This document shows positions 38,199 to 47,256 of a DNA stretch of 64,000 bases, in pieces. The notes beneath the pieces are model-generated. The model did no database searches. It saw only the letters and a list, made by a program, of their open reading frames with translations, and was not told where the DNA came from. The position numbers were made by a program, and so were the translations under genes. Each line of letters begins with the position of its first letter. Position 1 is the first letter of the stretch. The stretch spans positions 3,070,729 to 3,134,728 of the forward strand of contig NZ_OMOR01000001.1 in the NCBI RefSeq assembly GCF_900302465.1, given 5' to 3'. The stretch comes from Ascidiaceihabitans donghaensis (lineage in GTDB: Bacteria > Pseudomonadota > Alphaproteobacteria > Rhodobacterales > Rhodobacteraceae).

Positions 38199-39228
38199 GG
38201 CTTTGGTCTTTTTGTTGTGCTTGCCTGCTATGGCATGGGCCCAAGGGTTCGGAGGCTTGGGAACGCAAGCCGATGGCTTCACAACGCCCCGTCCCAACCC
38301 TGTTTTCGACTTCCCCAAAGATCATGGCCCCCACCCTGACTACCGGATTGAATGGTGGTATCTTACGGCCAATATGACGGGACCGGATGGCGCGGAATAC
38401 GGGCTACAATGGACGTTGTTCCGGTCTGCGCTTGCCCCTGAGATCGGCGTCGGATGGACTTCGCCCCAAATCTATTTCGGACATGCCGCAGTCACCACAA
38501 AGGACGCCCATTACGTGTCTGAACGCTTTGCAAGGGGCGGCATCGGACAGGCTGGCGTCACGCCCGCCCCTTTTGAAGCATGGATTGATGACTGGCATCT
38601 TAAGGGAGACGACTTTGACACGATGCAGATGCACGCCACCGGACCGGATTTCGCCTATGATGTGACACTAAACGCCCAAGGGCCGCTGGTTTTCCACGGC
38701 GATGGGGGCTTTTCTGTAAAATCGGCAAAAGGCCAGGCCAGCTACTACTATTCGCAGCCTTTCTATGACCTGAGCGGCACGCTTACCCTGCCAGACGGGC
38801 CTGTTTCGGTCACGGGCACCGCATGGTTGGACCGCGAATGGTCGTCGCAGCCTTTGGCCGACGATCAGTCCGGTTGGGACTGGTTTTCGCTGTCCTTTGA
38901 GGATGGCAACAAGCTGATGGGATTCAGATTACGCCAGACCGACGGTACGTTTTTTGCATCCGGAACGTGGATTGCGCCGGATGGCACAGCGACCGCGTTG
39001 CGCCCCGACGACTTTATCGCATCCCCCTTGGCCCTGTCCGATGTGGGGGCGCGCGACGTTCCGACGACGTGGCGCGTGCAGGTGCCCCGGTTCAATGTGG
39101 ACGTCACCACAACGGCCCTGAACCCGCAGTCATGGATGGCCGTGTCATTGCCTTATTGGGAAGGGCCTGTGACAGTGCAAGGATCACATACGGGGCGTGG
39201 CTATCTGGAAATGACCGGCTACGAATAG
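38188..39228 (+). CDS. AttH/CrtC-like lipocalin family protein
   Basis: A 346-residue secreted protein with signal peptide SVKALVFLLCLPAMAWAQG and the AttH/carotenoid 1,2-hydratase fold: DYRIEWWYLTANMTGPDG near residue 50 and GTAWLDREWSSQPLADDQSGWDWFSL near residue 215, two lipocalin-like beta-barrels. The family handles hydrophobic ligands. With the ABC ATPase and FtsX permease it forms the att-type set (AttE, AttF/G, AttH). A role in moving or modifying a lipid at the cell envelope is inferred. The ATG at 38188 is preferred over the TTG at 38182. Confidence 0.85.
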   Translation: MSVKALVFLLCLPAMAWAQGFGGLGTQADGFTTPRPNPVFDFPKDHGPHPDYRIEWWYLTANMTGPDGAEYGLQWTLFRSALAPEIGVGWTSPQIYFGHAAVTTKDAHYVSERFARGGIGQAGVTPAPFEAWIDDWHLKGDDFDTMQMHATGPDFAYDVTLNAQGPLVFHGDGGFSVKSAKGQASYYYSQPFYDLSGTLTLPDGPVSVTGTAWLDREWSSQPLADDQSGWDWFSLSFEDGNKLMGFRLRQTDGTFFASGTWIAPDGTATALRPDDFIASPLALSDVGARDVPTTWRVQVPRFNVDVTTTALNPQSWMAVSLPYWEGPVTVQGSHTGRGYLEMTGYE

Positions 39229-39230
39229 CG

Positions 39231-40910
39231 TTACTTTTCGAACAAAACGTCTTCCAAAAGCAGTGCATCCAGCCCTGATGTCATGAACATGGCCACTGCG
39301 TCTTCAACACTGTGCACGATGGGTTTGCCCATAATGTTGAAGCTGGTGTTCAAAACGACCGGCACGCCTGCCGTTTTCCCCATGGCGCGACACAGCGCGT
39401 GCATCCATGGGGCGCAGGCTTCGGTGACTGTCTGCAACCGGCCTGTTCCATCTTCGTGCACCACGGCTGGCACCTTCGCGCCCTGCCCCGCAGCCCATGG
39501 CAAGGTGAAAGACATATAGGGTGCAGGCTGCGCATGGTCGAACCATTGGCTGGCATCTTCGGCTGGAATAACCGGTGCAAACGGGCGATACGCTTCGCGG
39601 CCCTTCACAAGCATGTTGATGCGGTCTTTCATGTCCGGGACACTTGGGTCTGCCAAAATGGACCGGTTTCCCAATGCACGAGGCCCGAATTCGGCGCGGC
39701 CTCGCATGACGCCGATGATTTTGCCATCTTTTAGCAGTTGCGCCACCTTGGGCACAGACCTGTCCCCACACTCGGTGACGCAGGCCACTTTGCAATAGTC
39801 TTGTGCTTTCGTGATGGCTTCGGGGTTTGGACGTGCGCCCAAGTAGGCTGTGCCTGTGCCTTTTGGAATCTGCTTTTGCTTGGTGTCGTCCATCCAGGCC
39901 AACAGTGCTGCACCCACTGCGTTTCCATCGTCGCCGGGGGCGGATGGCACCGTGACGCTGGCGACATTGAACCGCCGCGCGATGGTCCCGTTGTAGGAGG
40001 AATTGAGCGCACACCCCCCCGTCAGCACCAGATTTTCCGGACTGTCAGACAACACAGATTCGACCACTTGGTCCGTAATACGCGCGTAGGCCGCTTGCGC
40101 AGAAGCTGCAAGATCGGCACCCTGCATGATAGGATCGTCCGCGCTGCGACCGTATGTTTGCGCCATGGCCAGCGCCTGCTTTACGATGTCGGTATCCGCA
40201 AATCGTAACCTGCCCCGATCCACAGTCACTGTTGCGCACAACGCCTCAATCAAAGCGGGAACCGGCGTGCCGAAGGCCGCAAGCCCCATCAGCTTCCATT
40301 CTTCGCCCAGGCGCCAATCAAAGCCCGCCAACAGCGTCAATTTGGAATAGAATGCACCCAATGACCCGGGCCCCCAAGACCGCCACCGGCGTTTGATCTG
40401 TCGATCGGTCATGTCGTAAACCGCAGCAGCCCCGGCTTCGCCTTCACCGTCAATTACCAGACACACCGCGTCGTCATGCGGCGTTTGGTGGCAGGCGGCA
40501 ACAGCGTGGCACAAATGGTGCTCAAAGCGTTTGATGTCCGGCATCTGCCCGTTCGCAAACCCCTGCCGCATCACGCCAGCCCCCATCGCGGATTGCGCGT
40601 TTTGGTGCACATGCCATAGCCATAAGGCATGGTCTGCTGGCATCATCAGATCGACCATATCAGGTGGCAGATCCACCTTCTGGGTTTGCCATGTACTGGC
40701 AACCACCAGCTTGTCTTTTTTTGGATCCGCACCGACAGCCTTTAAGGCTTGCGCCAGATGCGCAGGATGATCTGCAGCCACACCCCAAGCGCGCTTGTCT
40801 TGCATATAGCGTTCGGTTGCTTCTGCAAAAACCAAAGTTCCGCGTTCGTCGACAAGCGCCAACGCCGGGTCATGTCCAGTGGTGGACAGGCCCAGATACC
40901 ACGTGGTCAT
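39231..40910 (-). CDS. O-carbamoyltransferase, NodU/CmcH/TobZ family
   Basis: A 559-residue enzyme that makes carbamoyl adenylate from carbamoyl phosphate and ATP and transfers the carbamoyl group to a hydroxyl. The YrdC/Kae1-like metal-binding histidines appear as FEHHLCHAVAACHQT (about residues 128-142). LTGGCALNSSYNG and MRGRAEFGPRALGNRSILADP (about 405-425) are the NodU signature, and VLNTSFNIMGKPIVHS is the C-terminal one. It overlaps the ACP gene by 4 bp and is the last gene of a five-gene operon, so it probably carbamoylates a hydroxylated acyl product. The acceptor is unknown. Confidence 0.9.
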   Translation of the reverse strand: MTTWYLGLSTTGHDPALALVDERGTLVFAEATERYMQDKRAWGVAADHPAHLAQALKAVGADPKKDKLVVASTWQTQKVDLPPDMVDLMMPADHALWLWHVHQNAQSAMGAGVMRQGFANGQMPDIKRFEHHLCHAVAACHQTPHDDAVCLVIDGEGEAGAAAVYDMTDRQIKRRWRSWGPGSLGAFYSKLTLLAGFDWRLGEEWKLMGLAAFGTPVPALIEALCATVTVDRGRLRFADTDIVKQALAMAQTYGRSADDPIMQGADLAASAQAAYARITDQVVESVLSDSPENLVLTGGCALNSSYNGTIARRFNVASVTVPSAPGDDGNAVGAALLAWMDDTKQKQIPKGTGTAYLGARPNPEAITKAQDYCKVACVTECGDRSVPKVAQLLKDGKIIGVMRGRAEFGPRALGNRSILADPSVPDMKDRINMLVKGREAYRPFAPVIPAEDASQWFDHAQPAPYMSFTLPWAAGQGAKVPAVVHEDGTGRLQTVTEACAPWMHALCRAMGKTAGVPVVLNTSFNIMGKPIVHSVEDAVAMFMTSGLDALLLEDVLFEK

Positions 40911-41152
40911 TTGGCCGCTTTCAGCGCCAATACCGCAGTCGCAAAAGCACCCAAAGTATCATGTTCGAAAATCATGGACGGATCAATTTCAACGTCGAAT
41001 TCGTCCTCCACGTCACCGCACAACAAAACGGCGTCTATGCTTTCCAGTCCGATGTCGATCAAAACCGACTCTTCGCGGACATCTTCAAGCGGAAGATCGA
41101 TGCGTTTGGCTATTTGTTCACGCAAGTAATGCGTCAGGTTAGGATCGGACAT
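40907..41152 (-). CDS. Stand-alone acyl carrier protein
   Basis: An 81-residue four-helix carrier protein. The phosphopantetheine attachment site is the Ser in IDIGLESIDAVLL (about residue 40), where the usual DSL is ESI. Acidic helix II (DVEDEFDVEID) fits partner docking. ATG 41152 has GAGAAA 8 bases upstream and is preferred to a TTG at 41164. It lies between the double-P450 gene and the carbamoyltransferase (ATGA overlap). It is probably loaded by the fatty-acyl-AMP ligase encoded two genes upstream. It is not the housekeeping AcpP, which has DSL and a fab-operon setting. Confidence 0.9.
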   Translation of the reverse strand: MSDPNLTHYLREQIAKRIDLPLEDVREESVLIDIGLESIDAVLLCGDVEDEFDVEIDPSMIFEHDTLGAFATAVLALKAAK

Positions 41153-41211
41153 TGGGTTTCTCAATCAATAGTAGAATTGTAAGCCTATAAAATCATTAAA
41201 TAAATACGGAC

Positions 41212-43404
41212 CTACAAATCGCACTTTAAGGACTGCATTGCAACAGTTTGGGACATATCAAAATAGCGATGCCCTTGAGACGTCAATCGAATGTCGGGAA
41301 AACGTGCAAAAACGGCAGGAATTGCCCGCCTGAGCAACAAGCGCGACAAAGACGCACCAACACAATGGTGCAGCCCGTGACCAAAAGACAAATGCCCCGT
41401 TGTTTTGCCCCTGTTCACGGCGTTCAAGTGGATGCAGGCTGTGTCCTTTGCATTGAACGCCAACCCGTCAACCTGCTGGGTGTTTCGCGCATGCCGGTAG
41501 ATAAATTTGGGTGATCCGCAGGTGGACATGATTTCTTCGATCCGCGTGTTTGTCCAAGCCGGGTCCGCCACATCCTGTCGCAGATCCCACGGCAAGCTCA
41601 GGATCCAATGCAGCGCATTGCCCAAAGTATGGCTTAGGTTGAAACTGGCCCCGTACAAGACCAAAACCAACGCCGCAATATCTGCATCGTCGTATCCTTC
41701 GGGGGGATTTTGCTGCAGGTGGTCTTGCAAGGAAACGGCCCCTGTTGGGGCATCCTCGGTGCGCGCGTGGCCGGTGCTGACCAGCGCCATGGTCTCCGCA
41801 AACACCTCTTGCAGCTGCAAAATCTGGCGCATAGGCAACAAAGGCTCAAGCACGTCCTGCAAGACAGGCGCCAGTGTGTCAAAGCGGTCCAGATCGGAAG
41901 GATGCAACCCCAAAATCGGCTTGGTGATGGCCCGAAAGACAGGATTTGCAAAGTCTTCGACCAGATCGGGGGCGCTTGAGGTTTGCAAAGCGTCCAACGC
42001 CATCTGAATGCGATCATCAATAAGCCCATGCCAAACGCGCAGTCGGTTTTGGCCAAGAATCTGCATGACAGATTTGCGGGCCGCAGCGTGACGCGGGCCT
42101 GACATAAAAAACATCGCGTTTTTGGCGATATGAATAACCGGGCTTAGGTCACGCCCACTTTTGTCGTGCAATGCCTGCAAGTGGGCTTCCATTTGCGGCG
42201 GCGCAAAACCTTTGTCATCCGTGATAATGGCGCGAGCGGTCGTGTGGTCTTTGACGTTCCACAGCTTGGCCGCCGGCTTTTCACACAGCGGCATGGGGGT
42301 GCACGGCAGCGCGCGTGGCCCTTGCAACATTGGCGACACCAGAAAACTGCAGCGGTCTTTGTGCAAGATCATATCGGGAAAACGGCGGCTCAGTGCTGGC
42401 AAAGCCCGCAAGATGAACAACCGTGCAAAAGCTTCACCGGGGCATTTGTGCCGCCCGGCCCCGAAGGCTTGCGTCGGGCTACGCACCCCGTTCGGGCGGT
42501 CTTGCGACAACCAGTCTTTGCGCAACGCTAGATTGCTGGCCTGCATATCAAGGCTGATGTGTTGGTTCTGATGGACAGGACACCCGCCCACATCGCCGTC
42601 GGCATCGGACACGCGGCCTACGAAACGCGTCGACAAATAGACACTCAGCACCTGTTCCAGTTTGCGGTCTGGCCAGTCCTGCTGGCCTGCGTCTTGCCAT
42701 TCCCCTTGCCCATGCATCAACAGGCCCCATGCTGCAAACCCAAGCCCCAAACCCGCCGAATGGGCCGCCACAAACAAGCTTAGGCCAGTGTCACGCACCA
42801 TGTTTTTCTTGTCCGGCACATCACCCAAGGCGGCGGCCACGTGGCTGGACAAGGTGGCAGGGCCATCTGCAGGTGCGTCCATGTTGGGTGCAACAAGCCC
42901 TGTGTCATTCAACCAGGCATTCATTTGTCGCAATTCGCGCAGACTTAGAAATTTTTCGGTGAACTTGCGCAGGTCCGCGACCGCGTTCAGCATTTCGGTC
43001 TGACCTTTGGGATGCGGATCAAATCCGATGATTGGCAAAATCACATCGCAAAACAGAGGGTCCACAAAATCGCGCATCAGGTCTGCATCTTGAACCTGTG
43101 CCAAGGCATCCAATCGCACCGCAATCGCGGCGTCCATCATGGGCACCCAAGCTTCCAGCGCTTTTTCAGAAAAGACAGAGGCGATCATACGCCGCGATTG
43201 CAGATGTGTTTCGTCATTTTGGTAAATCAACGAATGCTGTGCAAAACGACGGACGGCGGACAAATCATGACCCGATGCCGCTTCGATCTGTTCCAGATAT
43301 CCCTGCAACGCAAAAATCGAAAAGTCTTTACCACGTAAAATCCGGTCCACATCCTGCGGGTCGGAAAATGTCAGCGTGGGCAATTTGTTCAAGCTTCGGG
43401 TCAT
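41212..43404 (-). CDS. Tandem (double) cytochrome P450-like protein
   Basis: A 730-residue protein made of two complete P450-like domains (about residues 1-370 and 375-730) that are homologous to each other. Each keeps the heme-thiolate loop: FGAGRHKCPG (Cys about 321) and FGHGLHHCVG (Cys about 681). Each also has the C-helix HxxxR (HLQSR near 68, HAAAR near 440). The K-helix ExxR is lost in both (QVLS near 248, EIMS near 622). The I-helix AGxET/T is replaced by AAHSAG and GASFNL. There is no membrane anchor. The ATG at 43404 overlaps the ligase stop (ATGA). It probably acts on an ACP-bound acyl chain, perhaps not as a normal monooxygenase. Confidence 0.85.
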   Translation of the reverse strand: MTRSLNKLPTLTFSDPQDVDRILRGKDFSIFALQGYLEQIEAASGHDLSAVRRFAQHSLIYQNDETHLQSRRMIASVFSEKALEAWVPMMDAAIAVRLDALAQVQDADLMRDFVDPLFCDVILPIIGFDPHPKGQTEMLNAVADLRKFTEKFLSLRELRQMNAWLNDTGLVAPNMDAPADGPATLSSHVAAALGDVPDKKNMVRDTGLSLFVAAHSAGLGLGFAAWGLLMHGQGEWQDAGQQDWPDRKLEQVLSVYLSTRFVGRVSDADGDVGGCPVHQNQHISLDMQASNLALRKDWLSQDRPNGVRSPTQAFGAGRHKCPGEAFARLFILRALPALSRRFPDMILHKDRCSFLVSPMLQGPRALPCTPMPLCEKPAAKLWNVKDHTTARAIITDDKGFAPPQMEAHLQALHDKSGRDLSPVIHIAKNAMFFMSGPRHAAARKSVMQILGQNRLRVWHGLIDDRIQMALDALQTSSAPDLVEDFANPVFRAITKPILGLHPSDLDRFDTLAPVLQDVLEPLLPMRQILQLQEVFAETMALVSTGHARTEDAPTGAVSLQDHLQQNPPEGYDDADIAALVLVLYGASFNLSHTLGNALHWILSLPWDLRQDVADPAWTNTRIEEIMSTCGSPKFIYRHARNTQQVDGLAFNAKDTACIHLNAVNRGKTTGHLSFGHGLHHCVGASLSRLLLRRAIPAVFARFPDIRLTSQGHRYFDMSQTVAMQSLKCDL

Positions 43405-45083
43405 GGTGTCTCTGGTGTCGACTTTGGGCCAAGGCCTGCGTGCATTTCGCCTTGTTGGTAGGTTCTGGCACATATTCTGCGTCGAACTTTGCCGCTGCTG
43501 GTTTTTTCTAAAGTGCCGCGCGGCAAAAAGCGAATGTCTTTTAGCTGAACCCCGAAGGCGCCGCGCACCGCACGTGTGATGGCGCGGCGCACTGTGTCTG
43601 CGCCGTCAAAATCACGCGCCTTTTCGGTCACTTCGATCAGCAATGCCGCGTCGCTGGGAACAGATGGGTCTGGCGCAAAGGCCGCAGCGGCCAGTTTGTT
43701 CAGACGCCCGTCCATGGACGCTGCCAACCACTCAACTTCGGTGGCGGCCACATTGCGTCCGTGCACAATCAGCATGTCTTTCAAACGCCCCGTCACAAAC
43801 AGGTCATCTCCCTCGATCACGCCCAGATCTCCGGTGCGCAACCACGTTTTGGCATCTTTGGTCACAAAACGATCAGCCGTTTCCTGCGGCGCATTCAGAT
43901 AACCGCCAGTGCAGCTTGGCCCATGCACCCAAATCTCGCCTTCAACGCCATCACGACAAAGCTGCCCGTCGTCTGACATGATACCAATGCAATGGCGGGT
44001 CTGCGGCGTCAGGCGACAAGGCGCCAACGTGTTGTCGTGCGGCGCATCATGATCAGGTTGCGCCCCAGCGACAAACAATGCGTTTTCCGCCATCCCGTAG
44101 CAGGCAAAGCTTGCACCTTTCGGCAATCCATATGCCTCAAAACGGTCTTGAAAGGCGGGCAACAAATCGGCAGGCACAGGTTCTGCACCACAAAAGGCTT
44201 GCTTCAACGAAGAAAGGTCCAATGCCGCACAGTCTTCTGGCGCAATCCGTTTCAGGCATTCGGCATAGATAAACGCAGGCCCCCCCGTGATCGTACCCTT
44301 GAAATCCTGCACAGCCTGCAGCCACGTCAACGGTTTGCGAATGACATCAAACGGGCTGAGTTGAACGCTCGATCCACCAAAAAGGATCGGGTACAGCAAA
44401 CATCCCATAAGCCCCATGTCATGGTAGTGTGGCATCCAATTCACCACGACGGTATCGCGCCCCAACCCCCATGTTTGCGCCACAAGGGCCGCATTGGCGA
44501 TAATGTTTGCGCCACTCATTTCCACACCTTTGGGCATGTGTGTCGAGCCGGATGTATATTGCAGCAGTACGGTAGAGGGCGCCACGGAAACATCCAGCGA
44601 AGGCACATCAGACGCTGCCAAGAGGGTCCCGTCAGCGTTATAGATTGGGCATTGAACCACATCATTGTCCGTAAGGCTGCGCAGTAATCCAGCCGCGCTT
44701 TTCGTCTGAGTGATCACGGCTCGTGCTCCGCAATCGCGCACAATATGCGGCAGACGCGGATCACCTGCTTTGGCGGGTGGCATCGCGGATACAATGATGC
44801 CCTCAAGAAGTCCCGCAAGTACAGCCGTTACAAACCCCAAGCCATGTGGCATCGCCAAGGCCAAAACATAGCGACCCGGTCCAAACGACTTGCGCCAGAT
44901 CCGTGCCTGTTGTTCCGCAGCCTCAAGCAGCGCCTGCCCACTTATTTCGGTGGCTTGCATGCCTCCCGAGCGGTGCAAAAACGTCATGATTGTCTGATTT
45001 TTGCGGTCCAATAAACGGTCGCGCAACATGTCCGCCAAGGATGGGTCGCGGGTTGTGTCAGACACGCTTTTGACCCAGTCCAT
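43401..45083 (-). CDS. Fatty-acyl-AMP ligase (FAAL-like)
   Basis: A 560-residue ANL-superfamily enzyme. The P-loop is LLQYTSGSTHMPKGVEMS (about residue 175), followed by the FAAL-type VVNWMPHYHDMGLMGCLLYPI. The hinge is TGRLKDMLIVHGRNV, and the catalytic Lys lies in LEKTSSGKVRRR (about 530). FAALs activate a fatty acid as acyl-adenylate and load it on a carrier protein instead of CoA; the ACP in the same operon is the obvious acceptor. ATG 45083 (MDWVKSV) is preferred, overlapping the upstream gene by 26 bp. A FACL making acyl-CoA cannot be fully excluded. Confidence 0.87.
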   Translation of the reverse strand: MDWVKSVSDTTRDPSLADMLRDRLLDRKNQTIMTFLHRSGGMQATEISGQALLEAAEQQARIWRKSFGPGRYVLALAMPHGLGFVTAVLAGLLEGIIVSAMPPAKAGDPRLPHIVRDCGARAVITQTKSAAGLLRSLTDNDVVQCPIYNADGTLLAASDVPSLDVSVAPSTVLLQYTSGSTHMPKGVEMSGANIIANAALVAQTWGLGRDTVVVNWMPHYHDMGLMGCLLYPILFGGSSVQLSPFDVIRKPLTWLQAVQDFKGTITGGPAFIYAECLKRIAPEDCAALDLSSLKQAFCGAEPVPADLLPAFQDRFEAYGLPKGASFACYGMAENALFVAGAQPDHDAPHDNTLAPCRLTPQTRHCIGIMSDDGQLCRDGVEGEIWVHGPSCTGGYLNAPQETADRFVTKDAKTWLRTGDLGVIEGDDLFVTGRLKDMLIVHGRNVAATEVEWLAASMDGRLNKLAAAAFAPDPSVPSDAALLIEVTEKARDFDGADTVRRAITRAVRGAFGVQLKDIRFLPRGTLEKTSSGKVRRRICARTYQQGEMHAGLGPKSTPETP

Positions 45084-47256
45084 TGTACACAAGATGTTGC
45101 CACATCGGCGCACTCAGATCCTGATTTTCAGGCCCACTGCACATAACCCGCGTCACACGCGCCAAGTAGTCAGCCGCCCAGATATTGGCCGCGTCCTGAA
45201 ACGGCATATCCTTTGGGGGGACGTCCATCTCTTCAATCTCGAATGTGATCCGGCCGTCACGCCACAACGGTTGCACCCAGATCATCGGAACACCAAACGC
45301 ATGTGCAAGCTTTAAGGGCGTGGTCGAAATCGTGACAGGAACGTCAAACACCGTGCCCGTAGCCCCCTTGCCGCTGCGCCCGCCGCTTTGCCACAACGTA
45401 GGGGAATCCACCGCCATGCTGATGGTTTTTCCAGCAGCCAGCGCCTGCACCAAAGCCTTCGCCGCGTTTTGCGGGTTATATCCAACAGTGATCAGCCTAT
45501 CCTTTTGGCGATCATCCACTGCATGGGTGCGCAAATAGGCCAATTCACGCCCCGCCAAGAGGCCCTCGTCGAGCGCACATGACACCGACGGCCCACCATG
45601 ACTGGACATCAAGATCAAAGGCGCTGTGGTCTGGCTATGAACGCCCAAAGCCGATCGATCAGGAAAATCTGTAAATTCCGCGATGTCCTGCGCCCGCGGC
45701 GCAATATGAGACACCCGCCGCGTGTTCGCTGTCGCCATACGCGCAAGACGTTGCCACGTGCGAAAACCCATGTCGGTATGATCGGATACCGCCCATGCCG
45801 CGTTCACAGCCAGTGGTACCGGCAATCCACTGGCCTTTTGGTCAAGGCGTGCGCCGATAGCTGCCATAGACTGAATATCGGACGGGTCGCCCTTTTGCAG
45901 AACCGGCAACGTGTGTGCGTTCTGTTCCGGGCAGCCAAAACTACGCTTCGTCATGGTTTCGACTGTGCGAAACAGATCCAGATGCACACCGCTTTCAAAG
46001 GCGTTTTGCGCCCATGGCATACACACTTCAAACGCATCATTGGCAGCGCCGAATTGCAGCAGCGTCTCAACCAGTTCCGGTTCAAACTGTGTTTTGCCCA
46101 GCCCAACCAATTCGGCCTGAACACGGTGCGCCTGGTCCAGCTTTTCGATGCGCATATAGCTGCGCATAAGTTTAACCCCGAAAGCCATTTTTCGGGCGGA
46201 TTGCAGTCCGAACAAATGTTCGAGCGTAGAAATGCTTTCAGCGCTTCGCCCTTCGATCGTGTCGATCGTCGCACGTAACGACAAAGCGTCCAGCGAATTG
46301 GGCACTTGTTCCAAAACACGGGTCAGCGCAGCACGACAGGCTCTGAAATCCAACAGTTTGTAGTAACACCGCGCAATCTTCATGGATCGCATACGATTTT
46401 GACCGGCATTGGCATCAGCCAGTTTGAACTGGCGCAATGCACCGCGCCAGTCCTCTTTGATGTATAGTAGATCACCAAGATCCAAATGCGTCTGGAACGA
46501 CGATGCGCCATCGTCCTCACCCGACAAAAGTTGCCCCATACGCGCATTGATCCGCGCATACGCGGCGCTGTTCGGGCGCCCGGACAATGCATCCAGATTC
46601 AATTGAATTTGCAAGGCCTGCAGCGTAGGCAAACTGCGTTGCAGCAATGTGTTGGCCGTGTTCAGATCATTTACGGACACCGCAAGCTGGGCACGCTGCA
46701 CAAGGAAAACATGATCTTCAGGTTCATTTTGAAGGACCGCATCCAAAAGCGATGCAGCTTCTTTATGGCGCAGGTTTTTCGCCAGCACATCGCAGTGCAC
46801 TGTCAAAATTCCGCGATCCTGCGGCCATGTTGCATAGGCGGATTGCGACAACCGCAGCGCTTTGGCAACATCCCCTTGCGCCAAAGTAAGCTTGATCTTG
46901 GCGATTGCCATGTCGCTGCTGCTGTCGTCCACCAACAGCGCGTTTGCGTCGTCGAAATCACCCAGTACCCGCGCCGTTTCTATCAACAACTGCCGCGCCT
47001 GCCGATCGTCGCTGTGGGTTTGAACATGCTTGCTTAGGACTGCTTTGGCATCTGTCAGGGACATCATCATGCGTAGGATTTGTGCCCGCATGACCATGGG
47101 GCTGGCGTTGTGGACATCGTCTTCGGAAAGCGCATCCAAAAGGGCCAGGGCATGGTTCAACGCCCGCCCCTTTCGTGCCATCCTGATGTCTTTCAAGGTC
47201 ACCGATTTCGGTCCCGTCGACGCAACCTGCGCATTCAATACCCCTGTCTCAGGCAT
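45058..47256 (-). CDS. TPR protein fused to an LpxL/HtrB-like acyltransferase domain
   Basis: A 732-residue protein and first gene of the operon. Residues of about 20-440 are helical repeats of TPR type (LLDAVLQNEPEDHVFLVQRAQ, LDLGDLLYIKEDWRGALRQF, ALTRVLEQVPNSLDALSLRA). The C-terminal 230 residues resemble lysophospholipid acyltransferases of the lipid A (LpxL) class: LILMSSHGGPSV, KTISMAVDSP, FDVPVTISTTPLKLAHAFGVPMI, RDGRITFEIEEM, ending APMWQHL. The active-site His is present, but the expected Hx4D/E acid is Val. No signal peptide is visible. ATG 47256 is preferred; another at 47286 is in AT-rich, promoter-like DNA. Confidence 0.6.
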   Translation of the reverse strand: MPETGVLNAQVASTGPKSVTLKDIRMARKGRALNHALALLDALSEDDVHNASPMVMRAQILRMMMSLTDAKAVLSKHVQTHSDDRQARQLLIETARVLGDFDDANALLVDDSSSDMAIAKIKLTLAQGDVAKALRLSQSAYATWPQDRGILTVHCDVLAKNLRHKEAASLLDAVLQNEPEDHVFLVQRAQLAVSVNDLNTANTLLQRSLPTLQALQIQLNLDALSGRPNSAAYARINARMGQLLSGEDDGASSFQTHLDLGDLLYIKEDWRGALRQFKLADANAGQNRMRSMKIARCYYKLLDFRACRAALTRVLEQVPNSLDALSLRATIDTIEGRSAESISTLEHLFGLQSARKMAFGVKLMRSYMRIEKLDQAHRVQAELVGLGKTQFEPELVETLLQFGAANDAFEVCMPWAQNAFESGVHLDLFRTVETMTKRSFGCPEQNAHTLPVLQKGDPSDIQSMAAIGARLDQKASGLPVPLAVNAAWAVSDHTDMGFRTWQRLARMATANTRRVSHIAPRAQDIAEFTDFPDRSALGVHSQTTAPLILMSSHGGPSVSCALDEGLLAGRELAYLRTHAVDDRQKDRLITVGYNPQNAAKALVQALAAGKTISMAVDSPTLWQSGGRSGKGATGTVFDVPVTISTTPLKLAHAFGVPMIWVQPLWRDGRITFEIEEMDVPPKDMPFQDAANIWAADYLARVTRVMCSGPENQDLSAPMWQHLVYNGLGQKRV

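Noticed and set aside
43404-43473. 23-residue N-terminal extension of the double P450
   Set aside because: It is antisense-free but lies within the ligase 3' end; the ATGA overlap at 43401-43404 and the P450-like start favour ATG 43404.
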